From: an uncultured Bacteroidia bacterium
GTDB taxonomy: Bacteria > Bacteroidota > Bacteroidia > Bacteroidales > UBA932
Length of the DNA: 9,495 nucleotides
Assembly (NCBI GenBank): GCA_902797895.1
Contig: CADBUS010000159.1
Span: 1-9,495, forward strand
Direction: 5' to 3'
Positions 1 to 6,410 of the stretch are shown here, piece by piece; position 1 is the first letter of the stretch, and each line of letters opens with the position of its first letter. The position numbers and the translations under genes are program-made. Under the pieces are notes generated by a model, which did not search any database, was not told where the DNA came from, and saw only the letters and a list, made by a program, of their open reading frames with translations.

Positions 1-63
1 AAAGAGCTTATGGAGAAGTTGGACGGCCTTTATGACAGGCTCAGTGCATTGAGCAAAAAGTAG
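1..63 (+). CDS. 3' end of an unidentified gene (partial)
   Basis: The window opens in an open frame that ends in TAG at 61-63 and encodes 20 residues, KELMEKLDGLYDRLSALSKK. The residues are charged and Leu-rich with an amphipathic, helix-like pattern. A strong rho-independent terminator follows on the same strand at 93-120, which supports a real gene ending here. Too little is present to name the product. It converges on the YgjP-like gene, with only 11 bases between the two stop codons. Confidence 0.6.
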   Translation, partial: KELMEKLDGLYDRLSALSKK

Positions 64-74
64 CAGAGTTATCT

Positions 75-566
75 CTACAATCTGAACTTATTGAGGCGGT
101 GCGCGAGTGCCGCCTCTTTTCCATCTGTAATGGCATTGAGCAGGTTATGAAACCTTACGCTATGGTTGGGATATACCAAATGGCAAAGCTCGTGGGCTAT
201 AACATAATCCATAAGCTCAATAGGCAGCCGCACAAGGTGCATATTCAGATTTATGTTCCTTAAAGTGGAGCAGCTTCCCCAATTTGTGGAGTTGTTTTTT
301 ATTGCTACTCGGCGATAGCGAAACGGATTCTCTACCAGCTCTCCCTTGCTGTTGCGTATGGTAACCTTTTGGCTTACAAGCTGATACATAGCCTTCGTAC
401 GCTCCGGTAGCACTATTTTGGCTATTTGAGCTATTTGAGCAAGAGTAAATTGCAGAGCCCCAAACCTCTTTGCTGCAATGCTGCTCTCCGATACGCTCAA
501 GGTTGATACAGAGGGGCTGTTTGCAACCGAACTGCTGCGCTGTGCCATTATTTTATCTTTTCTCAT
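75..566 (-). CDS. YgjP-like (DUF45) zinc metallopeptidase, short form
   Basis: Predicted small cytosolic zinc metallopeptidase of the YgjP/DUF45 family; its substrate is unknown. The C-terminal half carries the family signature: NWGSCS (residues 95-100, usually RWGSCS), the zinc motif HELCH (125-129) and the third-ligand motif NHS (134-136, His135), followed by F-H as in the usual NHSxxFW. The protein has 163 residues, while YgjP relatives are usually well over 200. The usual N-terminal beta-rich part is missing and is replaced by a Ser-rich stretch (11-29) without obvious homology. Upstream DNA is the rpsO promoter, so a longer reading frame is unlikely. The start could be Met1 or Met7 (546-548); no Shine-Dalgarno sequence distinguishes them. 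No signal peptide is visible. The last codons (residues 151-158) double as the terminator hairpin of the opposing gene. Family assignment is firm; activity is inferred from the intact HExxH. Confidence 0.85.
   Translation of the reverse strand: MRKDKIMAQRSSSVANSPSVSTLSVSESSIAAKRFGALQFTLAQIAQIAKIVLPERTKAMYQLVSQKVTIRNSKGELVENPFRYRRVAIKNNSTNWGSCSTLRNINLNMHLVRLPIELMDYVIAHELCHLVYPNHSVRFHNLLNAITDGKEAALAHRLNKFRL
93..120 (+). terminator. Rho-independent terminator of the left-edge gene, inside the opposing coding sequence
   Basis: GAGGCGG (93-99) pairs perfectly with CCGCCTC (110-116). The stem extends inward by T-G, G-T and C-G pairs to a GCGA tetraloop (103-106), and TTTT follows at 117-120. The hairpin starts 30 bases after the TAG at 61-63. 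On the - strand no T-tract follows the hairpin, so it works in the + direction only. Confidence 0.75.
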
Positions 567-624
567 ACTTTATCACTTTGCATTGCACGCTATCTGCGGT
601 ATCAAAAGGCAAAATTGAGAAAAG

Positions 625-656
625 TTTTCTATTTCAAAAAAGGATTCATATATTTG
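625..656 (+). promoter_or_regulatory. Bacteroidota-type promoter of rpsO
   Basis: TATATTTG at 649-656 matches the TAnnTTTG -7 element. A T-rich TTTT at 625-628, 20 bases upstream, fits the position of the -33 element (usually TTTG). Transcription would start close to 661-664, giving a leader of about 65 nt that begins at the tandem repeat. Confidence 0.7.
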
Positions 657-660
657 CACC

Positions 661-706
661 CCCAATATCGGGATTTAATAATTCCCAATGTTGGAATTTA
701 ATAATT
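661..706 (+). repeat. 23-bp tandem duplication forming the rpsO leader
   Basis: Copy 1 (661-683) and copy 2 (684-706) are directly adjacent and match at 20 of 23 positions. Both start CCCAAT and end ATTTAATAATT. At the junction, AATTCC (680-685) and GGAATT (693-698) form a 6-bp stem with a 7-nt loop. The repeat lies between the predicted transcription start and the rpsO ATG, so it would be part of the mRNA leader. S15 represses its own mRNA through leader structures in several bacteria, but whether that applies here is inference. Confidence 0.75.
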
Positions 707-727
707 AACAATTAAAATTTTAAGCAG

Positions 728-1003
728 ATGGCTGAGTATTTGAATTCAGACAAAAAGCAAGAAATTTTTGGTAAGTACGGAAAGTCCAATAAAGACACAG
801 GTTCTGCTGAAAGTCAGATTGCTTTATTTTCCTACCGTATCGCTCACCTTACCGAGCACCTGAAGCGCAACAAGAAAGATTATGCTACACAGCGCGCGCT
901 TCTTATGTTGGTTGGTAAGAGACGCCGTTTCCTTGATTACCTCAAGGAGATTGACATTGAGAGATATAGGAACATTGTTAAGGAGCTTAACTTGCGTAAG
1001 TAA
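728..1003 (+). CDS. rpsO: 30S ribosomal protein S15
   Basis: S15 is a primary 16S rRNA-binding protein that nucleates assembly of the 30S platform. The product has 91 residues (the family is about 89) and is collinear with the family throughout. It contains DTGSAESQ (23-30), the RIAHLTEHLK segment (37-46), KKD (49-51) and the basic GKRRRFLDYLK (63-73). The start is the ATG at 728; bases just upstream are A/T-rich with no Shine-Dalgarno sequence, as usual in this phylum. The gene stands alone with its own promoter and terminator. In Escherichia coli, rpsO and pnp are co-transcribed in that order; here pnp lies next door but convergent. Confidence 0.97.
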   Translation: MAEYLNSDKKQEIFGKYGKSNKDTGSAESQIALFSYRIAHLTEHLKRNKKDYATQRALLMLVGKRRRFLDYLKEIDIERYRNIVKELNLRK

Positions 1004-1035
1004 AAGCTCTTAATCAATAAAGGAGAAAAAGGAGC

Positions 1036-1067
1036 AAAAAACGGAGACCATTGGGTCTCCGTTTTTT
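1036..1067. terminator. Bidirectional rho-independent terminator between rpsO and pnp
   Basis: ACGGAGACC (1041-1049) pairs perfectly with GGTCTCCGT (1054-1062) around an ATTG loop. An A-tract (1036-1040) lies on the left and a T-tract (1063-1068) on the right. The hairpin therefore has a U-run in either direction: it ends rpsO 33 bases after its stop and can end the pnp transcript from the other side. Confidence 0.85.
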
Positions 1068-1095
1068 TGTATTCTTACTTGCAACGTAGCAAAAG

Positions 1096-1162
1096 CAGCA
1101 CAGCCCCAGCCGCAGACATCCGCTTGTCGGCTAGTCAAGGATGGGGACTGTGCTGTCTGCGG
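1096..1162 (-). other. Overlapping alternative hairpins in the pnp 3' UTR
   Basis: Pairing A joins CAGCACAG (1096-1103) plus CCCCA (1104-1108) to TGGGG (1142-1146) plus CTGTGCTG (1148-1155), giving 13 bp with one bulged base at 1147. Pairing B joins CCGCAGACA (1110-1118) to TGTCTGCGG (1154-1162), a perfect 9 bp. The arms interleave and share two bases, so full A and full B cannot both form. Read on the - strand, A is followed by CTTTTGC, a weak U-run. A smaller AGCCG/CGGCT stem (1108-1112 with 1128-1132) lies within the loop region. It sits after the pnp stop and before the shared terminator. Confidence 0.55.
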
Positions 1163-1179
1163 AGTTGCATTGTATATTA

Positions 1180-3465
1180 CTATTCAGAGTGGTTTTCGTT
1201 ATTCGGACGGCGTGCCGGTCTTTCACTCCTCTCTCCACGATTGTTGTTTCTTGGAGTGCGCGGTCTGTTATCTCTGCCATCGTGAGAGCTGTTTCGGTTG
1301 CCACCCTCAGGCCTTGGCCTGCGAACAGGCTCTACATAACCCTCAGGCTTTGGAAGCAGAGCTTTGAGAGAAAGGCGCATCTTACCTGTCTTCTCATCTA
1401 TCTCCAGCAACTTCACATCAAGCTCATCTCCAACCTTTAGCACATCTTCAACGCTATTGGTCTTCTGCCAAGCTATCTCCGAGATATGGAGCAAGCCCTC
1501 TTTACCCGGGAGAATCTCCACAAAGGCTCCGAACTCAAGTATAGATGTTACCTTACCGTGATAAATCTGGCCTACCTCCGGAACTGTGGTTATTCCCTTA
1601 ATCCACTCAAGAGCCTTTGTCATAGAGTCTTTGTCTGTTCCAAAGATATCTACTGCTCCTATTGTGTTGCCGTCATCCAACTTCTCCTCTGTAATTGTAA
1701 TGGTGGTGCCGGTCTCCTTTTGTATCTTCTGAATAACCTCTCCGCCCTTGCCTATTACAGCTCCAATAAAGTCTCCAGGAATCCTTATCTGAACTATGCG
1801 CGGTGCGTGAGGTTTAAGGTCTGCACGTGGCTCGGATATGGTCTTCATCATCTCTCCCATAATGTGCTGGCGAGCTTGGTGTGCCTGCGCAAGTGCCTTA
1901 GCCATAATCTCTTCTGAAAGGCCATCGCACTTAATATCCATCTGGGTAGCGGTAATTCCATCCTTGGTACCGGTTACTTTAAAGTCCATATCTCCAAGGT
2001 GGTCCTCATCGCCCAATATATCGGAAAGTATCGCATACTTGCCATCCTGCTCTATAAGTCCCATAGCCACTCCGGCAACAGGCTTCTTTAGCTTTATTCC
2101 GGCATCCATAAGTGCAAGGCATCCGGCGCAAACGCTTGCCATAGAAGAAGAACCGTTGCTCTCCAATATCTCTGAAACCACACGCACCGCGTATGGATTC
2201 TCCTCTCCTACAGGCACCATCGGCTTTAATGCACGCATTGCAAGGTTGCCGTGTCCTATCTCTCTGCGGGAGGTAGCCCTCTGCGGCCTTGCCTCTCCGG
2301 TTGAGAAAGGAGGGAAGTTGTAGTGGAGTACAAACTGCTCGCTGCGCTCTATAAGCACCTCGTCCATCTCCTTCATATCCAGCTTAGTACCAAGAGTTAC
2401 AGAAGCCAAAGACTGAGTCTCGCCACGGGTAAAGATTGCGCTGCCGTGGGCACCGGGCAGATAATCAACCTCGCACCAAATAGGGCGCACATCTGTTGTG
2501 GCACGCCCATCCAAACGGCGTCCTTCATTGAGAATCAAATCTCGCATAGCTTTCTTCTCAACCGCTGAGTAATAGCGGTTTACCATAGCCTGCTTCTCCT
2601 CTCTCTCCTCTTCAGGAATTGTTTGGATAAACTCCTCCTTCAGGGCCTCAAAAGCATCTGTACGCTCGTGCTTAGGCATACCGCTCTTGGCTATCTGATA
2701 GCAACGCTCGTAGCAGAACTTGCTGCAAGCCTCTCTTAGAATATCATCGTTAGTCTCGTGGCAATACTCTCTCTTTTGCCTCTTGCCAACAGCATCTGTA
2801 AGCTCCTCAAGAACAGCACAATGCTTTTTAATCTCCTGATGCGCAAACATTATTGCGCCAAGCATCACCTCCTCACTTACCTCCTTCATCTCTCCCTCAA
2901 CCATCATAATGTTCTTGTCTGTTGCACCAACCATAAGCTCAAGGTCTGCCCTCTCGGTCTCCTTGAATGTAGGGTTAATGCAGTATTGGCCATCTATTCT
3001 TGCCACCCTTACCTCAGATATAGGCCCGTTGAAAGGTATATCTGATACTGCAAGAGCAGATGCTGCAGCCAACCCTGCAAGGGCATCGGGCTGAGTATCT
3101 TTGTCTGCAGAGATAAGGCTGACTGAAACAAACACAGCTGCGTGAAAATCATCCGGAAAGAGCGGTCTTAGGGCACGGTCTATAAGCCTTGCTATAAGCA
3201 CCTCATAATCACTTGCTTTACCCTCTCTCTTCATAAATCCGCCAGGGTAGCGGCCGGCTGCATAAAACTTTTCTTTATAATCTACCTGCAGGGGAAGAAA
3301 ATCAACATCCTCTTCTGCCTCTTTTGCACAGGTTACGGTGGCGAGCAACATAGTGCCACCCATCTTTACTACTGCCGAGCCATCTGCCTGCTTAGCAAGT
3401 TTACCGGTCTCTATCTCAATTGTTCTTCCATCTGCGAGCCGGATTGTTTTTTTGATAATATTCAT
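1180..3465 (-). CDS. pnp: Polyribonucleotide nucleotidyltransferase (PNPase)
   Basis: Phosphorolytic 3'-to-5' exoribonuclease that degrades RNA to nucleoside diphosphates and can add tails in reverse; it works as a trimer in the cytosol. The 761 residues show the full order: first RNase PH domain (about 10-145), helical linker (about 150-310), catalytic RNase PH domain (about 315-540), KH domain with the GKGG loop (572-575) and S1 domain (about 630-702). Core motifs are FPPFSTGEARP (384-394), ESNGSSSMASVC (435-446) and DILGDEDHLGDMDF (482-495), with the catalytic aspartates at 486 and 492. The tail after 704 is disordered, Pro/Arg/Asn-rich and basic, and probably adds RNA contacts. The gene starts 15 bp after glyA with no promoter or terminator between, so the two are likely co-transcribed. 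The spacer has only a weak AAGAGA. Confidence 0.97.
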   Translation of the reverse strand: MNIIKKTIRLADGRTIEIETGKLAKQADGSAVVKMGGTMLLATVTCAKEAEEDVDFLPLQVDYKEKFYAAGRYPGGFMKREGKASDYEVLIARLIDRALRPLFPDDFHAAVFVSVSLISADKDTQPDALAGLAAASALAVSDIPFNGPISEVRVARIDGQYCINPTFKETERADLELMVGATDKNIMMVEGEMKEVSEEVMLGAIMFAHQEIKKHCAVLEELTDAVGKRQKREYCHETNDDILREACSKFCYERCYQIAKSGMPKHERTDAFEALKEEFIQTIPEEEREEKQAMVNRYYSAVEKKAMRDLILNEGRRLDGRATTDVRPIWCEVDYLPGAHGSAIFTRGETQSLASVTLGTKLDMKEMDEVLIERSEQFVLHYNFPPFSTGEARPQRATSRREIGHGNLAMRALKPMVPVGEENPYAVRVVSEILESNGSSSMASVCAGCLALMDAGIKLKKPVAGVAMGLIEQDGKYAILSDILGDEDHLGDMDFKVTGTKDGITATQMDIKCDGLSEEIMAKALAQAHQARQHIMGEMMKTISEPRADLKPHAPRIVQIRIPGDFIGAVIGKGGEVIQKIQKETGTTITITEEKLDDGNTIGAVDIFGTDKDSMTKALEWIKGITTVPEVGQIYHGKVTSILEFGAFVEILPGKEGLLHISEIAWQKTNSVEDVLKVGDELDVKLLEIDEKTGKMRLSLKALLPKPEGYVEPVRRPRPEGGNRNSSHDGRDNRPRTPRNNNRGERSERPARRPNNENHSE

Positions 3466-3480
3466 ATAAAATCTCTTAAA

Positions 3481-4761
3481 TTACCAGATATTGAGAGCTC
3501 TACCTATCATAAGCTGCTCTACCTGATTGCGTACATCCTCAAGTACCTTCTCGTCTGTTATGTTGTTGAGAACTCTATCAACAAGGCCAACAATCTGCCT
3601 TATTTCGTTCTCTTTGATACCGCGTGTGGTAATGGCTGGAGTACCCACTCTTATACCCGATGTCTGGAATGGAGAGCGGCTGTCAAATGGTACCATATTC
3701 TTGTTTACGGTAATATCTGCAGCAACCAGAGTATTCTCTGCAACTTTACCTGTAAGATCAGGGAACTTGGTCCTTAAATCTATCAGCAGCAAGTGGTTGT
3801 CTGTACCGCCGCTAACTACCTTGTAGCCTCTTGCCATAAATTCCTCTGCCATAACAACAGCATTCTTGTGAACCTGCTCCACGTATGTCTTAAACTCCGG
3901 CTGAAGAGCCTCGTAGAATGCAACTGCCTTAGCAGCAATACAATGCTCAAGCGGACCGCCCTGTATGCCAGGGAATACAGATGAGTTCATAATGGCGCTC
4001 ATCATCTTAATCTCTCCCTTTGGAGTCTTTTGGCCCCAAGGATTCTCAAAGTCTTTGCCAATGAGTATGATACCACCGCGTGGACCTCTCAAAGTTTTGT
4101 GAGTTGTAGAGGTTACTATGTGGGCATACTTAACAGGGTTCTTAAGCAGACCCTTGGCTATCAAGCCGGCAGGGTGAGCCATATCTACCCAGAATATAGC
4201 GCCTACCTTATCTGCAATAGCACGCATTCTCTCCCAATCCCACTCTCTGGAGTAAGCAGAAGCACCACCGATAATCAACTTTGGCTTGTGCTCAAGAGCC
4301 TTTGCCTCCATATCATCGTAATCTACAAGGCCGGTCTCCTTGTTCAAACCGTATGCAACTGCCTTGTACATCTTACCTGAAATATTTACAGGAGAGCCGT
4401 GAGTAAGGTGCCCGCCCATATCCAAGTTAAGCCCCATAAAGGTGTCGCCCGGATTGATGCAAGCCATCATTACAGCCATATTGGCCTGAGCGCCGGAGTG
4501 AGGCTGCACATTGGCATACTCTGCATCAAAGAGCTTGCAGATACGCTCTATGGCAATCTGCTCAATCTTATCAACCTCTTGGCAACCGCCATAATATCTA
4601 TGTCCAGGATAACCCTCGGCATATTTGTTTGTACATACACTGCCCAAGGCGGCAAGAACCTGGTTGCTCACAAAGTTCTCAGAAGCAATAAGCTCTACGC
4701 CTCTCTCCTGGCGATTCTCCTCTCTTTTAATGAGTTCAAGAATCTCTAAATCTTGTTTCAT
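3481..4761 (-). CDS. glyA: Serine hydroxymethyltransferase
   Basis: PLP enzyme that converts serine and tetrahydrofolate to glycine and 5,10-methylene-tetrahydrofolate, the main entry of one-carbon units for purine, thymidylate and methionine synthesis; cytosolic. The 426 residues are typical in length and complete. Motifs include LIASENFVS (24-32), YAEGYPGHRYYGG (47-59), VDMAHPAG (192-199, with the PLP-interacting Asp193 and His196) and TSTTHKTLRGPRGG (217-230), where Lys222 forms the Schiff base. The RVGTPAITTRG segment (371-381) near the C-terminus is also conserved. The start is the ATG at 4759-4761, 55 bases from a TATATTTG box. It is the first gene of a likely glyA-pnp operon and is divergent from the SpoU methyltransferase. 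Confidence 0.97.
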   Translation of the reverse strand: MKQDLEILELIKREENRQERGVELIASENFVSNQVLAALGSVCTNKYAEGYPGHRYYGGCQEVDKIEQIAIERICKLFDAEYANVQPHSGAQANMAVMMACINPGDTFMGLNLDMGGHLTHGSPVNISGKMYKAVAYGLNKETGLVDYDDMEAKALEHKPKLIIGGASAYSREWDWERMRAIADKVGAIFWVDMAHPAGLIAKGLLKNPVKYAHIVTSTTHKTLRGPRGGIILIGKDFENPWGQKTPKGEIKMMSAIMNSSVFPGIQGGPLEHCIAAKAVAFYEALQPEFKTYVEQVHKNAVVMAEEFMARGYKVVSGGTDNHLLLIDLRTKFPDLTGKVAENTLVAADITVNKNMVPFDSRSPFQTSGIRVGTPAITTRGIKENEIRQIVGLVDRVLNNITDEKVLEDVRNQVEQLMIGRALNIW

Positions 4762-4785
4762 ATCTGTTACGTTATTTTATAATTT

Positions 4786-4797
4786 TACAAACTTGTA
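4786..4797. promoter_or_regulatory. Short inverted repeat in the glyA leader
   Basis: TACAA (4786-4790) and TTGTA (4793-4797) are perfect inverted arms separated by AC. They lie about 20 bases downstream of the glyA -7 box and 24 bases before the start codon. The two-base spacer suits a dimeric DNA-binding protein better than an RNA hairpin. A 10-base match in A/T-rich DNA can arise by chance. Confidence 0.2.
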
Positions 4798-4816
4798 CTT
4801 CCTAAATTCAAAGCGG

Positions 4817-4847
4817 CAAATATAGCAAACATATACGAAAAAAAGAA
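4817..4847 (-). promoter_or_regulatory. Bacteroidota-type promoter of glyA-pnp
   Basis: On the - strand TATATTTG covers 4824-4817 and matches the -7 consensus. A T-rich run (TTCTTTTTTT, 4847-4838) lies upstream near the -33 position. A second, overlapping-range match, TATGTTTG (4833-4826), has no good -33 partner. The leader would be about 50 nt. Confidence 0.65.
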
Positions 4848-4855
4848 TTATTGGC

Positions 4856-4881
4856 TACCTTTATGGCGCAAAACAGGAGGT
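4856..4881 (+). promoter_or_regulatory. Weak -7-like box and Shine-Dalgarno-like sequence before the SpoU gene
   Basis: TACCTTTA (4856-4863) matches TAnnTTTG except for the last base, and no -33 element is clear. AGGAGG at 4875-4880 is a full anti-Shine-Dalgarno match but ends one base before the ATG at 4882. That is too close for normal initiation at this codon, and no in-frame alternative start lies 5-10 bases beyond it. Confidence 0.3.
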
Positions 4882-5451
4882 ATGAACAGAAAACTTCTCA
4901 ACAGCGAGCTTGGCCGCCATACATTAGACTCTTTTGCAGCGGCGCAAAGGCTCCCAATTACCATAGTGCTGGATAATATACGCAGCCAGTTCAACATAGG
5001 CTCCGCCTTTAGGAGCGCAGACTCCTTTGCAGCAGAGAGAATAATGCTCTGCGGAATATGCGCAACTCCCCCTACTGCGGAGATTCACAAGAGCGCGTTG
5101 GGAGCAGAATTTTCAATAGCTTGGGAGCACTTTCAAAAGACAGAAGAGGCTATCGGGAGGCTGATAAAAGAGGGCTATACGGTTATAAGCATTGAGCAGG
5201 CGGAAAATTGTGTGCAGCTGCAACAGTTGAAAGAGAGGATTTTGGAGCCTCAGCAGAGAGAGCAAGGCGGTAGCAGCGCAAAGTATGCCATTGTTTTTGG
5301 TAACGAAGTAAACGGAGTGCAGCAGCATATTGTAGATATGAGCCACTATGTTATTGAAATTCCGCAGTTTGGAACAAAGCACTCGCTTAATGTATCTGTG
5401 TGTGTAGGAGTTGTGCTATGGGAATTTCTAAAGAGGCTGAGAAGTCTATAA
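4882..5451 (+). CDS. TrmH/SpoU-family RNA 2'-O-methyltransferase
   Basis: SPOUT-class methyltransferase that transfers a methyl group from S-adenosylmethionine to a ribose 2'-OH in tRNA or rRNA; the target cannot be told from sequence. The 189 residues are essentially a bare catalytic domain, without the N-terminal substrate-binding domain found in RlmB-type enzymes. All three family motifs are present: motif 1 NIRSQFNIGSAFRSAD (32-47, catalytic Arg44), motif 2 IVFGNEVNGV (137-146, Glu142) and motif 3 IPQFGTKHSLNVSVCVGVV (160-178, with SLN at 168-170), which builds the C-terminal knot. A polar Gln/Glu-rich stretch (112-130) before motif 2 may be a lineage-specific loop. The gene is divergent from glyA. 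No terminator separates it from the next gene, so read-through is possible. The ATG at 4882 is the only start that keeps the N-terminus before motif 1. Confidence 0.9.
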   Translation: MNRKLLNSELGRHTLDSFAAAQRLPITIVLDNIRSQFNIGSAFRSADSFAAERIMLCGICATPPTAEIHKSALGAEFSIAWEHFQKTEEAIGRLIKEGYTVISIEQAENCVQLQQLKERILEPQQREQGGSSAKYAIVFGNEVNGVQQHIVDMSHYVIEIPQFGTKHSLNVSVCVGVVLWEFLKRLRSL

Positions 5452-5456
5452 ACAAT

Positions 5457-5491
5457 TTTGTAACAAGGTTACTCCATAATGGTTATATTTG
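5457..5491 (+). promoter_or_regulatory. Bacteroidota-type promoter of the YpfJ-like gene
   Basis: TTTG (5457-5460) and TATATTTG (5484-5491) match the -33 and -7 elements, with a 23-base spacer that is slightly long for the usual 19-21. The ATG lies 24 bases after the -7 box, giving a short leader. Confidence 0.6.
5460..5472. promoter_or_regulatory. Palindrome GTAACaagGTTAC in the promoter spacer
   Basis: The perfect 5-bp inverted repeat GTAAC (5460-5464) / GTTAC (5468-5472) with a 3-base centre starts at the last base of the -33 element and fills part of the promoter spacer. A dimeric regulator bound here would block RNA polymerase. No candidate regulator is encoded in the window. Confidence 0.3.
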
Positions 5492-5515
5492 TGCCACTAA
5501 TATAATTCAATCACT

Positions 5516-6388
5516 ATGAGATTAGACGGAAGAAGACAAAGCTCTAATGTTGACGACCGTAGAGGTATGTCTGCAGGCCGCGCCACAGGAATGGGAATTG
5601 GCGGCTTAATAGTAATGGGACTTATTATCTGGGCAATGGGGGGCAATCCGCTTAGCGTAATCACTCAAGCCGATGGACCTCTGCTTGGAGGCGGAGGAGC
5701 TCAAACCACTCAGAACTACCAGCCAACACCTGAGGAAGAGGCTCTTGCAGAGTTCTCAAAGAAGATTCTCGCCAGCACAGAGGATATCTGGTCTAAGATA
5801 TTCAGAGAGCAGGTTGGAGCGGAGTATGAACCTCCAAGAATGGTACTCTTTACCAATAGCGTGCAAACAGGTTGCGGAGGTGCAACAAGTTCAGTAGGGC
5901 CATTTTACTGCTCGGCCGATAAATCGCTCTACATAGATTTATCCTTCTTCTCTCAGATGAAGCAGCAACTTGGAGCAGATGGAGAGTTTGCTTACGCATA
6001 CGTTATTGCGCACGAGGTAGGCCACCACGTTGAGAATCTGCTTGGTACACTCGGCAAGGTGCATCAGAAGATGCAACAGAGCAGCCAAACGGAGGCCAAC
6101 AAATGGAGCGTAAGACTTGAGTTGCAGGCCGATTTCTATGCCGGAGTTTGGGGACATCACGAGAGCAAGATGTTCAACTCAATAGATAGGCGAGATATTG
6201 AAAATGCAATAAGATGCTCACAGGTGATTGGAGATGATTATCTGCAGAAAAAATCGCAGGGCTACACAGTACCCGATGCCTTTACCCACGGCACCAGCGC
6301 ACAGCGCGAGAGATGGCTCACACGCGGCCTTAAGAGCGGAAACTTAAAAGACGGTAACACTTATAATCTCAGCGACAGCGAATTGTAA
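5516..6388 (+). CDS. ypfJ: YpfJ-like neutral zinc metallopeptidase
   Basis: Membrane-anchored putative zinc metallopeptidase of the YpfJ/Zn_peptidase family; the physiological substrate is not known. The 290 residues begin with a charged segment (1-22, RLDGRRQSSNVDDRRG as is usual in the family), then one transmembrane helix (about 26-43) and a Gly-rich linker (54-62). The catalytic domain follows, outside the cytoplasm by family expectation. It includes TGCGGATSSVGPFYC (118-132), the zinc motif HEVGHH (166-171), LELQADFYAG (201-210) with a probable third-ligand region, and HGTSAQRERWLTRG (258-271). The gene appears complete and intact. The start is the ATG at 5516, close behind a good promoter. 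The C-terminal codons (SDSE, 286-289) match the dispersed repeat found 48 bp downstream, so the tail may be repeat-derived. It converges on the metzincin gene. Confidence 0.92.
   Translation: MRLDGRRQSSNVDDRRGMSAGRATGMGIGGLIVMGLIIWAMGGNPLSVITQADGPLLGGGGAQTTQNYQPTPEEEALAEFSKKILASTEDIWSKIFREQVGAEYEPPRMVLFTNSVQTGCGGATSSVGPFYCSADKSLYIDLSFFSQMKQQLGADGEFAYAYVIAHEVGHHVENLLGTLGKVHQKMQQSSQTEANKWSVRLELQADFYAGVWGHHESKMFNSIDRRDIENAIRCSQVIGDDYLQKKSQGYTVPDAFTHGTSAQRERWLTRGLKSGNLKDGNTYNLSDSEL
6365..6386 (+). repeat. Degenerate copy of the dispersed repeat over the ypfJ stop
   Basis: Aligned with 6413-6434 at an offset of 48 bases, 17 of 22 positions match, including the exact 12-mer AGCGACAGCGAA at 6371-6382. 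The 12-mer encodes Ser-Asp-Ser-Glu at the C-terminus of the YpfJ-like protein. Confidence 0.45.
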
Positions 6389-6410
6389 AAACTTCTGAGC
6401 GTTTCCCCCG

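Noticed and set aside
470..715. Small + frame covering the YgjP-like start and the rpsO promoter
   Set aside because: It runs through the rpsO promoter and leader repeat and encodes nothing recognisable.
1096..1162. The interleaved arms considered as a stable H-type pseudoknot
   Set aside because: The arms share two bases and leave no loop to span the 13-bp stem, so alternative hairpins are more plausible than a pseudoknot.
1838..2323. 161-codon open frame on + opposite pnp
   Set aside because: Shadow of the PNPase catalytic region; no start context or domain of its own.
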